Part shown: positions 1 to 9,334 of the stretch, in pieces
Position numbering within the stretch: position 1 is the first letter of the stretch
Layout of the letters: each line of letters starts with the position of its first letter
Source: Clostridiales bacterium
GTDB taxonomy: Bacteria; Bacillota_A; Clostridia; Saccharofermentanales; Saccharofermentanaceae
Assembly: GCA_024695545.1 (NCBI GenBank)
Contig: JAILHZ010000183.1
Span: 1 to 40,898 of the forward strand
Direction of reading: 5' to 3'
Length of the DNA stretch: 40,898 nt
Translations under genes and position numbers: made by a program
Notes under the pieces: generated by a model
Databases searched by the model: none
What the model was told of the DNA's origin: nothing
What the model saw: the letters and a program-made list of their open reading frames with translations, nothing else

Positions 1-108
1 TCTTTCACAGATTGTTTACATCCCCTTTTCCGGATCCTGAAATCAACACGTGTAAAAATATCGCAATTCCTATGCGCAGACTGTATAGTCACTGCCAACT
101 GACCGTGA

Positions 109-114
109 TATAAT
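109..114 (+). promoter_or_regulatory. Candidate promoter of the zinc-ribbon gene
   Basis: A perfect TATAAT lies at 109-114, with TAGTCA at 86-91 (4 of 6 matches to TTGACA) exactly 17 bases upstream. It would give a leader of about 30 bases before the ATG at 153. Bases 1-85 hold nothing else I can assign; they may be the tail of an upstream intergenic region. Confidence 0.5.
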
Positions 115-152
115 AAATTTTGTCACGGCAAGGAAGATCGGAGGTAATGACC

Positions 153-716
153 ATGGCTTTTAATGTTTCTTTTTCCAACACCATTCCCTTCAATGATCTG
201 AAATACAGGAGCATTTTCCTGAAGATCAGCGGTAGCATTATGGTAGAGTGTGATAATCCGAATCTTCTTGTTCCCGAAAGCGAGACGACCGTGAAGTATG
301 TTGCCGATATGGCCAACTATTCCATCGCAAGAAAACTTTTTGATATGGGTGCTGCAAACTTCCGTGAGCTGTCTTCGATGCTTGCCGAGTTCGTGGAGAT
401 CATCGGCAGTGATCTGAAGGCCAGATCCGTTACTCTCGTGGGCGCATCTTTCGACCCGATCGTTCCGGATGAAGCAAGTCAGACGCGCATCAACAGAATG
501 GACGAGATGGCGAAACTTTCAAGCGGTCCTTCTGCTATAGCTGCGAAAGTTCAGGAAATTCAGGCTCAGGCAGAAAACCCGATGAGTGCAGCTCCTGCGG
601 TTGCTCCGGTTTCTAATGAGCCCGCACTCATGAAGTACTGCTCCCGCTGCGGAACACCTTCTTCCGGCACGAAGTTCTGCACCACCTGCGGAAGCTCTCT
701 GATTAGAAAAACTTAA
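153..716 (+). CDS. Small C-terminal zinc-ribbon protein of unknown function
   Basis: The protein has 187 residues from the ATG at 153, chosen because GGAGG at 140-144 sits 8 bases upstream; an in-frame TTG at 120 and ATG at 147 are too far from or too close to that site. The last 30 residues carry CSRCG and CTTCG, two CxxC knuckles typical of a double-cysteine zinc ribbon. The region before it is soluble, with an acidic and helical look and an Ala/Pro-rich linker (residues about 135-155) tethering the ribbon. There is no signal peptide or membrane segment. I do not recognise the N-terminal domain. Zinc ribbons of this form are often attached to regulatory or membrane-associated proteins, but no specific role can be given. 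It stands alone, with its own promoter, and ends at a terminator shared with the convergent permease gene. Confidence 0.8.
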   Translation: MAFNVSFSNTIPFNDLKYRSIFLKISGSIMVECDNPNLLVPESETTVKYVADMANYSIARKLFDMGAANFRELSSMLAEFVEIIGSDLKARSVTLVGASFDPIVPDEASQTRINRMDEMAKLSSGPSAIAAKVQEIQAQAENPMSAAPAVAPVSNEPALMKYCSRCGTPSSGTKFCTTCGSSLIRKT

Positions 717-732
717 AATCCACATCAAACAC

Positions 733-793
733 AAAAAGTCGCTGTCCACGTTACTTTCTGCATACCCTGCAGCGACGTATTCAGCGACTTTTT
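733..793. terminator. Bidirectional terminator between convergent genes
   Basis: AAAAAGTCGCTG at 733-744 is the exact reverse complement of CAGCGACTTTTT at 782-793, giving a 12-pair stem with A and T tracts at its ends, so it can end transcription on both strands. A second partial copy of the right arm (GCAGCGAC, 769-776) lies within the loop and could form a shorter alternative hairpin. Confidence 0.85.
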
Positions 794-820
794 GATTAAA
801 ACTCAAATCTGAACAAGAGT

Positions 821-2245
821 TTATCTCTTTCTGGACTCACTCTTCTTTACATTCTTTCTCTTAGTGTCCATGCGCTTCGGCTGATTCGAGATCACGCCTT
901 CGCCCTCGGTCACATATGCCTTGTTTGCGCCCTTATACTCTTTTTCTTCGAGCGGCAGGATCGCGTTAAAGATGATACCGATCAGAGCACCGATCGCAAG
1001 ACCCGACAGAGAAATATCTACAGAGCCGATCGAGAACTTGATCGCACCGGAGTAGTTCACGCCGATGGAGAATCCGAGGATAAGTGCTGCGATGATGATG
1101 TTTCTGCTCTTACTGAAGTCGACCTGATTCTCTACGATGTTACGTACACCGACTGCAGAGATCATACCGTAAAGAACGATCGAAACACCGCCGATGGTCG
1201 CTACCGGCATCGATCCGACCAGCGCCGCGAATTTCGGCGAGAAGGAGAAGAAGATCGCGCAGTATGCAGCGATGCGGATAACCTTTGGATCATAGACTTT
1301 CGTCAGGGAAAGGACACCTGTGTTCTCGCCGTATGTGGTATTCGCCGGAGCTCCGAAGAGAGATGCAAGCATTGTGGCAAGACCATCGCCGAGGAGTGTT
1401 CTGTGAAGACCGGGTTCTTCGATGAAGTTTCTGTTCGTTGTGGAAGAGATCGCGGAGATATCACCAATATGCTCGACCATGGTTGCAAGAGCAATCGGCA
1501 TGATCGTGATGACCGCATTTGCCAGTATTGACCAATCCGGATCCTTAAAGACCTCAAATGCTGTGTTCTCCATCTTGAAAGGAAGACCGATCCAAGCAGC
1601 TTCTCGTACAGAATCAAAGTTAACGATGCCCAGAAAGCACGCTGCAATATATGAAACGATTACACCCAGAAGGACCGGAACGATCTTGATCATGCCTTTT
1701 CCAAAGACATTGCAGACCACCACCACAAGGATCGCGAGAACAGCAACGATCCAGTTATCCTTACAGCTGTCGATCGCTGTCTTGGAAAGTGTAAGACCGA
1801 TCGCAATGATGATCGGGCCGGTAACGACCGGTGGGAAGAACCTCATGACTCTCTTCTGACCGAATGCCCTGATCAGAGCTGCCAGTACCAGATAGAGGGC
1901 ACCAGCTGCCAGCACGCCTATACAGGCATACGGGAGGAGCTCCGGATGAAGTGTTTCAACCTCTTTCCCGTCAACGATCTCCACCGTCCATGCAACTGCC
2001 TTATATCCGGCAATAAAAGCAAAGGAGGATCCTAAGAAGGCAGGGACTTTACCCTTTGTCAGAAAATGGAAAAGTAATGTACCTAAGCCTGCGAACAGAA
2101 GTGTCGCAGATACAGAAAGTCCTGTCAGCGCCGGAACGAGAACCGTCGCGCCAAACATAGCAAACATGTGCTGAAATCCCAGCACGAACATCTTGGGATA
2201 TCCGAGCGTTCTCGCATCGTATACCGCATTTTTGTTATCACCCAT
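821..2245 (-). CDS. uraA: Uracil permease, NCS2 (UraA/PyrP) family
   Basis: This polytopic inner-membrane protein probably imports uracil with protons. It has 474 residues from the ATG at 2245; an upstream in-frame ATG at 2272 is rejected because AAGGAGGG lies between them, 6 bases before 2245. Family landmarks are clear: QHMFAMFGATVLVP near the N-terminus, FLGSSFAFI in the first half-helix region, MVEHIGDIS with the conserved glutamate, and the NTTYGENTGVLSLTKVY stretch holding the second substrate-binding glutamate. These match UraA more closely than the xanthine/urate branch, although xanthine or a mixed specificity is not excluded. The C-terminal 20 residues are strongly basic. It lies downstream of the lipase-like gene on the same strand, about 120 bases away, probably with its own promoter. 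No PyrR-type or purine riboswitch leader is visible. Confidence 0.88.
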   Translation of the reverse strand: MGDNKNAVYDARTLGYPKMFVLGFQHMFAMFGATVLVPALTGLSVSATLLFAGLGTLLFHFLTKGKVPAFLGSSFAFIAGYKAVAWTVEIVDGKEVETLHPELLPYACIGVLAAGALYLVLAALIRAFGQKRVMRFFPPVVTGPIIIAIGLTLSKTAIDSCKDNWIVAVLAILVVVVCNVFGKGMIKIVPVLLGVIVSYIAACFLGIVNFDSVREAAWIGLPFKMENTAFEVFKDPDWSILANAVITIMPIALATMVEHIGDISAISSTTNRNFIEEPGLHRTLLGDGLATMLASLFGAPANTTYGENTGVLSLTKVYDPKVIRIAAYCAIFFSFSPKFAALVGSMPVATIGGVSIVLYGMISAVGVRNIVENQVDFSKSRNIIIAALILGFSIGVNYSGAIKFSIGSVDISLSGLAIGALIGIIFNAILPLEEKEYKGANKAYVTEGEGVISNQPKRMDTKRKNVKKSESRKR

Positions 2246-2368
2246 AATATACCCTCCTTGTGTTTTTTCCACTTAGATTTATTGTATCACTCTTGATGAA
2301 AATGCAAGGAAGATTGTGCGTGGTTTTTCCTAAGATTTTTCTCCTTTTCTCAGAACGATTAAATCGAA

Positions 2369-3724
2369 TCAGAACCCTTTTTCCTTCAGGTCGGAAACAA
2401 CTCCGACGAAGAACTCGCGGACATCGAATCCGTCGATGTTTTCGCGGTTGAGATCGATGACATCTCCATGAGAGATTCCGCGTTTCCCGGTAACTGTCAG
2501 GAACTGATAATCGGATCCCCACTGAAAAGATTTTTCTCCGACGAGTCCGTCGTTCGGTCCGTCAAAATGTCCGACCAGAAGAGTAGAAAAATTAAGCGGG
2601 AATTGTCCTGAACCTGCACGGTTTAATTTCGATCCGAAACTCTGACAGAATATTCCTTCCGGATCCGGCATTTCCGCATTCAGCTTCTCACAGGAAGAGT
2701 GTGTAAGATCGTTTACAGCCGCGAGAAAATCCGGGTTCGGATCGCCCATTTTCCGAAGCGCGGCTTCGTACATTTTCGCCACGCGCTTCTGATGCGATTC
2801 CCCGATCTTGCTTAGAAGATAATCCGCAAATTCACATCCCCTGTGCGGGGTGTTGATCGTCGTAAGACTTGCGACATATGGAGCGGCGCCATACTTAGCG
2901 ATCGCCATTCTGCAATCAAGTCCCCCCTTACTATGTGCGATGATATTGACCTTCTCCGATCCTGTTTCTTCGCATACTTTCCGGATACGCTCTGCAAGTT
3001 CCCGCCCCGAATCATCGACGGACGCCGCGGACTGCTGATTACCGTAGAATACTTTCGCGCCATTTGCTTCGAGCTGCTCCGGGATACGTCCCCAGTAGTT
3101 GAAAAAACGGAAGTCACGGAAGAATACACCATGCACCATGAGGATCGGATATTTCGTTGCACAGATCCTCTTCGATGCACGCGATTCATTTAGCAGTATC
3201 TTGTCGTTTTCAAACTTCACTTCTTTATCCGTGATACGGATAAGTACGCCGAGGCAGATCAGATTTACGACCGGGATCCATCCGCAGAGGATACCGATCA
3301 GGCGGTACTTCATCCCGAGCTGATTTGCCGTCAGGTAGATGCGGAGGATACCGCTCCAGAACACGGCCGCTTCAATCAGAACCACCAGAAGGATATGTCC
3401 TGTCCATCTCCATCCGGCATCACCGACCGCAGGTATTCCTTCCGCGGAAAAAGCACCTGTCATGGCCGGAATATTGAACCCTAATACGACGACCATCGAG
3501 GCAAGAAAAATCTTCAGAAGTCTCGATCCTCTATTAGCGATACGAAGCCTTTTCGAGTGGATCTTTTTTGACGCTGAGGGAAGCACGGGAAGCAGAGTGA
3601 TCACGATAAAAGCAGGGATCAGAAGTAGCAGCCACAGCTTCGGTATGGGGAGCATCACGATATTTCCCAATACAAAAACACATGCTGTGCATATCAGAAA
3701 ATACAGTACATCGAAAACGATCAT
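2369..3724 (-). CDS. Membrane-anchored alpha/beta-hydrolase, lipase-like
   Basis: The 451-residue protein starts with about four hydrophobic segments in the first 150 residues (one at the very N-terminus, one pair near 30-95, one pair near 110-160), followed by a soluble alpha/beta-hydrolase domain. PILMVHGVFFRDF is the strand and oxyanion-type HG motif of bacterial triacylglycerol lipases. VNIIAHSKGGLDCR supplies the nucleophile serine in an AHSKGG elbow, a variant of GxSxG. INTPHRGCEFAD and the SHGDVID region (probable catalytic His) complete the lipase picture. The start is supported by AAAGGAG 7 bases upstream. It begins 12 bases after the mfd stop codon, so it is probably co-transcribed with mfd. 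The substrate is unknown; a lipid or ester at the membrane surface is a reasonable inference. Confidence 0.8.
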   Translation of the reverse strand: MIVFDVLYFLICTACVFVLGNIVMLPIPKLWLLLLIPAFIVITLLPVLPSASKKIHSKRLRIANRGSRLLKIFLASMVVVLGFNIPAMTGAFSAEGIPAVGDAGWRWTGHILLVVLIEAAVFWSGILRIYLTANQLGMKYRLIGILCGWIPVVNLICLGVLIRITDKEVKFENDKILLNESRASKRICATKYPILMVHGVFFRDFRFFNYWGRIPEQLEANGAKVFYGNQQSAASVDDSGRELAERIRKVCEETGSEKVNIIAHSKGGLDCRMAIAKYGAAPYVASLTTINTPHRGCEFADYLLSKIGESHQKRVAKMYEAALRKMGDPNPDFLAAVNDLTHSSCEKLNAEMPDPEGIFCQSFGSKLNRAGSGQFPLNFSTLLVGHFDGPNDGLVGEKSFQWGSDYQFLTVTGKRGISHGDVIDLNRENIDGFDVREFFVGVVSDLKEKGF

Positions 3725-3736
3725 CTTCGCTCTCCT

Positions 3737-6700
3737 TTACTTTGCCGGAGTGGCCTCATTCCCGACGGATTGTTCCTTCATTCCCACACTCATCAGATCA
3801 AGAAGATCCGCCACATTCGCGACGATCTCCGGCTGATCCTTCGGCATCGGTTTATACTGCAGGAAAGGATGCTTCAGCGAGTACACCATGATGTGACCGT
3901 CGAAGCGCTTGTCTCCGCCCGCCATGAGGATCGCGGCCGCTGCGCCGGAAACTCCCGGACGGAAATACAGTTTCGCCGTATCCTTTTCGATCTCGACTTT
4001 TTCAAATCCGAGCTTGGCCGCCTGATGGCGGATGATGGCAATATTCGCAAGGATCGTGACCTCCTTCGGCACATCGCCGAAACGGTCGATCAATTCATCT
4101 TCCAGGTCTTCTCTTTCTTTTCTCGACGCGATGCTCTGGATATGTCTGTATACATCCATACGCTGTCCGTCATCCGGAATATACGCAGGAGAAATGTATG
4201 CGTCTTCGCTCATCTTGATGACGGTATCTTCGACCTCCGGCTCCCATGTGCCGGACAGTTTCTTGATCTCTTCGTCAAGCATACGGCAGTACAGTTCATA
4301 ACCGATGACATCCATCTGTCCGTGCTGCTCTGCACCGAGAAGATTTCCGGCACCACGTACCTCAAGGTCCTTAAGCGCGATCTTGATACCGGATCCGAGT
4401 TCGGTAAAATCACGGATCGCAGCGAGTCTTTTTTCCGCATCTTCATTCAGGACCTTTTCCGGCTGATATGTGATGTACGCATACGCCTGGCGGTCGGATC
4501 TTCCGACACGTCCTTTCAGCTGGTAGAGCTGGGAAAGACCGAAGCGGTCGCTGTTCTCGACGATGATGGTATTAACGTTCGGCATATCCACACCCGATTC
4601 GATGATCGTCGTGCAGACGAGGATATCCGCCTCTTTCCGGATGAATGCCTCGATGATGCTCTCGAGTTCTCTTTCACTCATCTTGCCGTGCGCGTATACG
4701 ATCCTCGCGCCGGGAAGCATATCGGAAAGCATCTCGGCTTTCTCCTGGATAAGGTGTGTATTGTTGAACAGATAGAAGACCTGACCGTGACGTTCGATCT
4801 CACGCAGGCACGCTTCTGCGATGATCTGCGGATCGTACTCGATAACATACGTCTGCACGGGACGTCTGTCCTGCGGCGGTTCTTCGAGAACGGAGATATC
4901 GCGGATACCCGACAGCGACATGTGGAGCGTTCTCGGAATCGGCGTCGCAGTTAATGTCAGCACATCTACCGTGTTACGCAGAGTCTTCATTTTCTCTTTG
5001 TGATTAACACCGAATCTCTGCTCTTCGTCGATGACCATCAGTCCGAGATTTCTCGGCTGGACATCCTTACTCAGGACACGGTGCGTACCGACAACGACAT
5101 CAACGGAGCCGTCGTTGATACCCTGCACGGCACGCTTGATCTCCTTCGGAGTGGCAAAGCGGCTGAGCATCGCGATACGGATCGGATAGCCGCGCAGACG
5201 CTCTTTTAAGTTGTCGTAGTGCTGCTGGACAAGTACCGTGGTCGGCGCAAGAAGCACTGCCTGTTTTCCGTCCATGACACACTTAAAGATCGCGCGGAAA
5301 GCAACCTCGGTCTTACCGAAGCCGACATCGCCGCAGAGGAGTCTGTCCATAGACTTTTTCGACTCCATATCTTTCTTTATGTCCTTGATTGCATTGAGCT
5401 GATCCTCGGTTTCCTGATACGGGAAATCGTCCTCAAACTGTGCCTGCCAGACAGTATCCGGAGCGAACGCATATCCGTCGACGGCCTGTCTCTTCGCATA
5501 GAGTTCGACGAGGTCAAACGCGAGCTGCTTGATGGAGTTTTTCGCACGGCTTACCGACTTGCTCCATTCGGCAGATCCGAGTCGCGCAAGCTTCGGTGTT
5601 CTCCCGTCTGATGCGACATATTTCTGGATATGGTCGAGACGGTCCATCGGGATATAAAGATGGTCGTCATTTGCATAAGTGATCTGCAGATAGTCTCTCT
5701 TCGTTCCCTCGACTTCGAGATTCACAAGACCATCGTATCTTCCGACACCGTTCTCATCATCAACGACCAGTTCACCCGGAACGAGATCTGAGAAAAGGTC
5801 GATCGTCATGCCGCCTTTTTTCTTCTTCTTGATGCCTCTGTCCACACCGAAGATATCCTGCGTACCGATGAGGATCAGGTTGATCGCGGGATATACAAAA
5901 CCATTCGGAAGCGGCTTGGGAAGAAGCACCGGCATACTGTTCTTCTCGAAAAGGAACGTTCTGAGTTTTTCGGCACGGCTTCCCGTTCCGCTCATGATAT
6001 ATGTGGTCTTCCCTTCCTTATTCCTGCCGGAGATCAGCTCGGCGAGCGCATCCTCATGACCGCGGTAACTGTTGCATGCCGTACCCTGGATCTTGATGTG
6101 GACCCCGCCGGGAAGGCCGTTATTACTGCTCGGCAGGATGGCCATCGCGACCACCTGTTTCTTATCGAGCTCACGGAATACATCCGGGATCTTGGCAAGT
6201 GCCGTCGAGCACTCTGCCGGGACAAGTCCTTTTTCAAAAGCATTCCGGAAACGCGCTTCAAAGTCCGCGGCCACACCGTCCATACGAGAGCGCACCTGCG
6301 CGATCTCATCCACATAGACCGTGTCGCCCATGCCTCTTACGAAGGAGAGGATCGACTCGGTGTTTTCTTCTAATACAGCCGCCCACTTTTCCCATCCGGA
6401 AAAAGAACCGCCGCTTCGAAGTGCTTCGCTTTCTTTTCCGACCATGCGGAGAAGCGTGTCGATATTATTTCTCTCTGCGCCGATCGCAGCGGCTTTTGTC
6501 GCGGCAGCATCACCGAGCGCAACCATTTTGTCCGCCAGTTTATCCCATTCTTTTCTCGGAAGGAGAAGCTCGGACGCAGGAAGGATCGTGTATTCTTTCA
6601 GCTGCTCTTCGGATCTCTGGGTATTGAGATTAAAGAGCTTGATCTGGTCGACCTCATCGTCGAAAAACGAGAGCCGGACACCCATATCGGATCCGCTCGG

Positions 6701-7291
6701 GAACAGATCGAAAACATCTCCGCGCTTGCTGAATTCGCCGACACCCTCGACCTCTCTTGTACGGACATAGCCCATAGAGATCAGGGTCTGAGCGAGGTCT
6801 TCCGGCGGAAGTCTTTTGCCGAGGCGGACAGTTACCGTCGTGCTGATGAAGCGGCTCATCGGCAGCATCTTCGTAAGAAGAGCACCGGCAGTAACGATCA
6901 GGCATCCGCAGTCTCTGGTGACGTATTTTACGAGGGCACGTACACGGCCCTGCTCGATCTCACGGCTGGATGCGGAGACCGCGGACATATGGGTTTCCCT
7001 GCCGCGAAGGATCACGCTTTCCTTTTCGAAAAAAGCATCGAGGTGGGACTTCATTCTTCTTGCGGAGAGTTCATCCGAAACCAGGATCACCGGGATCGGC
7101 GCGTTCTCATCCTTGCTGTTCTCACTTTGATAGAGCACAGCCGCCGCAATCAGGAAAGCCTTCTGTGTCTCGGTCATTCCGGTCAGGTTAATGTGTCCTT
7201 TTTGCGCAGAAAAAGAATCGACCAGCTCCATAAAGGCAGGGTCGACGAAGGCTTCTTTCAGCATCTCTTTTATCGAAGGAAGAAAGATCAT
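3737..7291 (-). CDS. mfd: Transcription-repair coupling factor Mfd
   Basis: Mfd is a DNA translocase that removes RNA polymerase stalled at lesions and recruits UvrA. The 1184-residue length is normal for the family. Domains in order: UvrB-like N-terminal region (about 1-400), CarD-like RNA polymerase interaction domain (about 500-560, containing LVPGELVVDDENGVGRYDG), then the helicase motor with motif I GDVGFGKTE at 654-662, the DEEQ box within LMVIDEEQRFG, LTLTATPIPRTL, and the C-terminal D7-type region. A lysine-rich loop (IKKKKKGG, about 487-494) precedes the CarD-like domain. Its ATG overlaps the pth stop codon as ATGA, and an AGGAGG lies 12 bases upstream, so translation is coupled to pth. 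This pth-mfd order is common in Bacillota. Confidence 0.97.
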   Translation of the reverse strand: MIFLPSIKEMLKEAFVDPAFMELVDSFSAQKGHINLTGMTETQKAFLIAAAVLYQSENSKDENAPIPVILVSDELSARRMKSHLDAFFEKESVILRGRETHMSAVSASSREIEQGRVRALVKYVTRDCGCLIVTAGALLTKMLPMSRFISTTVTVRLGKRLPPEDLAQTLISMGYVRTREVEGVGEFSKRGDVFDLFPSGSDMGVRLSFFDDEVDQIKLFNLNTQRSEEQLKEYTILPASELLLPRKEWDKLADKMVALGDAAATKAAAIGAERNNIDTLLRMVGKESEALRSGGSFSGWEKWAAVLEENTESILSFVRGMGDTVYVDEIAQVRSRMDGVAADFEARFRNAFEKGLVPAECSTALAKIPDVFRELDKKQVVAMAILPSSNNGLPGGVHIKIQGTACNSYRGHEDALAELISGRNKEGKTTYIMSGTGSRAEKLRTFLFEKNSMPVLLPKPLPNGFVYPAINLILIGTQDIFGVDRGIKKKKKGGMTIDLFSDLVPGELVVDDENGVGRYDGLVNLEVEGTKRDYLQITYANDDHLYIPMDRLDHIQKYVASDGRTPKLARLGSAEWSKSVSRAKNSIKQLAFDLVELYAKRQAVDGYAFAPDTVWQAQFEDDFPYQETEDQLNAIKDIKKDMESKKSMDRLLCGDVGFGKTEVAFRAIFKCVMDGKQAVLLAPTTVLVQQHYDNLKERLRGYPIRIAMLSRFATPKEIKRAVQGINDGSVDVVVGTHRVLSKDVQPRNLGLMVIDEEQRFGVNHKEKMKTLRNTVDVLTLTATPIPRTLHMSLSGIRDISVLEEPPQDRRPVQTYVIEYDPQIIAEACLREIERHGQVFYLFNNTHLIQEKAEMLSDMLPGARIVYAHGKMSERELESIIEAFIRKEADILVCTTIIESGVDMPNVNTIIVENSDRFGLSQLYQLKGRVGRSDRQAYAYITYQPEKVLNEDAEKRLAAIRDFTELGSGIKIALKDLEVRGAGNLLGAEQHGQMDVIGYELYCRMLDEEIKKLSGTWEPEVEDTVIKMSEDAYISPAYIPDDGQRMDVYRHIQSIASRKEREDLEDELIDRFGDVPKEVTILANIAIIRHQAAKLGFEKVEIEKDTAKLYFRPGVSGAAAAILMAGGDKRFDGHIMVYSLKHPFLQYKPMPKDQPEIVANVADLLDLMSVGMKEQSVGNEATPAK

Positions 7292-7860
7292 GAATGATGG
7301 GATCCTCCTCTGTTTCTTCCACCCGGGATTGGTTTGCCCGAGAGGATATCTTCAACTGCCTGAGCGCCTTCTTCGAAGGACTTCAGCATCGTTTCCTGTT
7401 CGTCCTTCGGAATCGTAGAGAGAACAAAATCCGCGAGATCCCAGTGCTCGGGGACCGGACCGCAGCCGATCCGGACTCTCGCAAAATCCTGGGACTCGAC
7501 ACAGTAGATCACGGACTTCATGCCGTTATGCGTGCCGGCCGACCCGCTGGATCTGACACGGATCTTTCCTCTTTGAATATCGATATCATCGTAGATCACG
7601 ATCAGGTGATCGAGCGGGATCTTAAAGAAACGCATGACCTCGATCACACTCTGTCCGGAAAGATTCATGAAGGTATGCGGACGCAGGAGGATACAGTCTT
7701 CCCCCTGGATCGTTCCTCTTCCGTATTCGCCTTTCCACTTCAGCTTATCAACCTTGATATTGTTCTTCTGAGCAAGAACTTCCAGCGTCATAAAGCCGCA
7801 GTTATGGAAGGTGGATGTATATTCTTTTCCCGGATTTCCCAGGCCTACGATCAGCCACAT
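7288..7860 (-). CDS. pth: Peptidyl-tRNA hydrolase
   Basis: Pth cleaves peptidyl-tRNA dropped from ribosomes and recycles the tRNA. The ATG at 7860 gives 190 residues, the normal family length, beginning MWLIVGLGNPGKEY. The open frame runs further upstream, but that extension overlaps the end of glmU and has no family similarity. AGGTGA lies 5 bases before the chosen start. The catalytic histidine is His19 in the FHNCGF motif, the family asparagine is Asn20, and VIYDDIDI plus SSGSAGTHNGMKS are the conserved aspartate and substrate-binding regions. It starts 61 bases after the glmU stop and overlaps mfd by ATGA. Confidence 0.96.
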   Translation of the reverse strand: MWLIVGLGNPGKEYTSTFHNCGFMTLEVLAQKNNIKVDKLKWKGEYGRGTIQGEDCILLRPHTFMNLSGQSVIEVMRFFKIPLDHLIVIYDDIDIQRGKIRVRSSGSAGTHNGMKSVIYCVESQDFARVRIGCGPVPEHWDLADFVLSTIPKDEQETMLKSFEEGAQAVEDILSGKPIPGGRNRGGSHHS

Positions 7861-7921
7861 ATTTTCACCTAAAGCCGTCCAGTCGTCTTCCTTATTTCGT
7901 TTCCTTCGGAATAGCATCGGA

Positions 7922-9334
7922 TCACATACCGCTGGTACGCTTCTTATCCGGCTGGATGACCGTAGACGCACGTGAACGGTTCTTCTTGGCGACCCAGTTC
8001 TCCTTGACGACCTGCTGTGATCTTGCGATGGCAAGTCCAAGTTCCGGAACATTCTCCGTGATGGTCGAACCCGCGGCGATGTAGGAATTCTCTTCGAGCG
8101 TTACCGGAGAGATCAGGTTCGAGTTGCCGCCGATAAATACGTTATCGCCGATCACGCACCATGTCTTATCCATACCATCGTAGTTACAGGTTACGGTACC
8201 GCAGCCGAAGTTAACGTTCTTTCCGACCTTCGCATCACCGACATAGGTAAGGTGACGTGCACGGGAGTAATCCCCGATGGTCGCATTCTTGACTTCAACA
8301 TATGCACCGATGGTGACATTATCCTTAAGGATCGTATCCGGACGCAGATGAGAGTAAGGTCCGATACGGCAGTTCTTGCCGACATCACAATCCGAAGCGA
8401 TCGAGTTGTCGATCGTCGTTCCGTCACCGACTCTTACGTTCTCGAGACGTGTGTTCTCACCGATGACGCACTCATCACCGATCATCGTATTTCCGAGAAG
8501 GATCGTTCCCGGAAGGATGAGCGTATCCTTGCCGATCTCGACCGTATCCGCGATCCATGTCGTCTCGGTATCCACGATCTGGACACCCTGCTGCATCAGC
8601 TTAAGACAGGTTCTTCTGTTGAGCATCTTGCCGACTTCCTGAAGCTGAACGCGGTCATTGACACCGCGTGTCTCATCGAAATCCGCAATATATGCGCCGA
8701 CCTTATGACCGTCACGGATGAGGATCTCGATCGTATCTGTCAGGTAGTATTCCTTCTGCGCATTCTTCGCATCGATACGTCCGAGTGCGGAAAGAAGGAG
8801 CGGTGTCTTGAAGCAGTAGATGGAAGAATTGATCTCGTTGATCTTCAGTTCTTCTTCTGTGCAGTCCCGGTGCTCAACGATCTTAACGACGTTTCCTTCC
8901 TGATTACGTACGATACGGCCGTATCCCTTCGGATCCGGAGCCAGGCCGGTAATGATGACCGCGCCGTAATCGCCCTGCTCAAACATCTCCAGTGCTTTTG
9001 AAATCGTATCGGAAGTAATAAGCGGAGCATCACCCGGAAGTACGATCGTGCATCCGTTTCTGCCCTCGAGGAAAGGAGCTGCCTGCATTACGGCATGTCC
9101 GGTACCGAGCTGCTGCTCCTGGAAAACGAATGCCACGTCCTCACCGAGTACCTCTCTGACCTCTTCCTGTCTGTGTCCGACGATATATACCTGCTCGGTA
9201 GCGCCTACCCCGGAAAGTGCCTCCGCGACCCAGCGGATCAGGGGTTTTCCCGCAGCGAGCTGAACGACCTTCGAATGATTGGAATGCATACGCTTCCCTT
9301 CACCGGCTGCCATAACAACTGCACAAAGCTCCAT
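7922..9334 (-). CDS. glmU: Bifunctional GlmU: GlcNAc-1-P uridyltransferase / GlcN-1-P acetyltransferase
   Basis: GlmU makes UDP-GlcNAc, the amino-sugar precursor for peptidoglycan and teichoic acids, in the cytosol. The 470 residues begin with the pyrophosphorylase signature VVMAAGEGKRMHSNHSKV, followed by GTGHAVMQAAPFLEG and LPGDAPLI. The C-terminal half is a left-handed beta-helix of hexapeptide repeats (about 250-430), with ARHLTYVGDA, NFGCGTVTCNYDG and FIGGNSNLISPV as in other GlmU acetyltransferase domains. The start is supported by AAAGGAGA 6 bases upstream. It heads the glmU-pth-mfd-lipase series. In many Bacillota prs lies between glmU and pth; it is absent here. Confidence 0.97.
   Translation of the reverse strand: MELCAVVMAAGEGKRMHSNHSKVVQLAAGKPLIRWVAEALSGVGATEQVYIVGHRQEEVREVLGEDVAFVFQEQQLGTGHAVMQAAPFLEGRNGCTIVLPGDAPLITSDTISKALEMFEQGDYGAVIITGLAPDPKGYGRIVRNQEGNVVKIVEHRDCTEEELKINEINSSIYCFKTPLLLSALGRIDAKNAQKEYYLTDTIEILIRDGHKVGAYIADFDETRGVNDRVQLQEVGKMLNRRTCLKLMQQGVQIVDTETTWIADTVEIGKDTLILPGTILLGNTMIGDECVIGENTRLENVRVGDGTTIDNSIASDCDVGKNCRIGPYSHLRPDTILKDNVTIGAYVEVKNATIGDYSRARHLTYVGDAKVGKNVNFGCGTVTCNYDGMDKTWCVIGDNVFIGGNSNLISPVTLEENSYIAAGSTITENVPELGLAIARSQQVVKENWVAKKNRSRASTVIQPDKKRTSGM

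Noticed and set aside
3770..4954. Plus-strand open frame of 394 codons within mfd
   Set aside because: Antisense to the Mfd helicase motor; no ribosome binding site and no family resemblance.
8252..9001. Plus-strand open frame of 249 codons within glmU
   Set aside because: Shadow of glmU with composition typical of reverse-complement translation.
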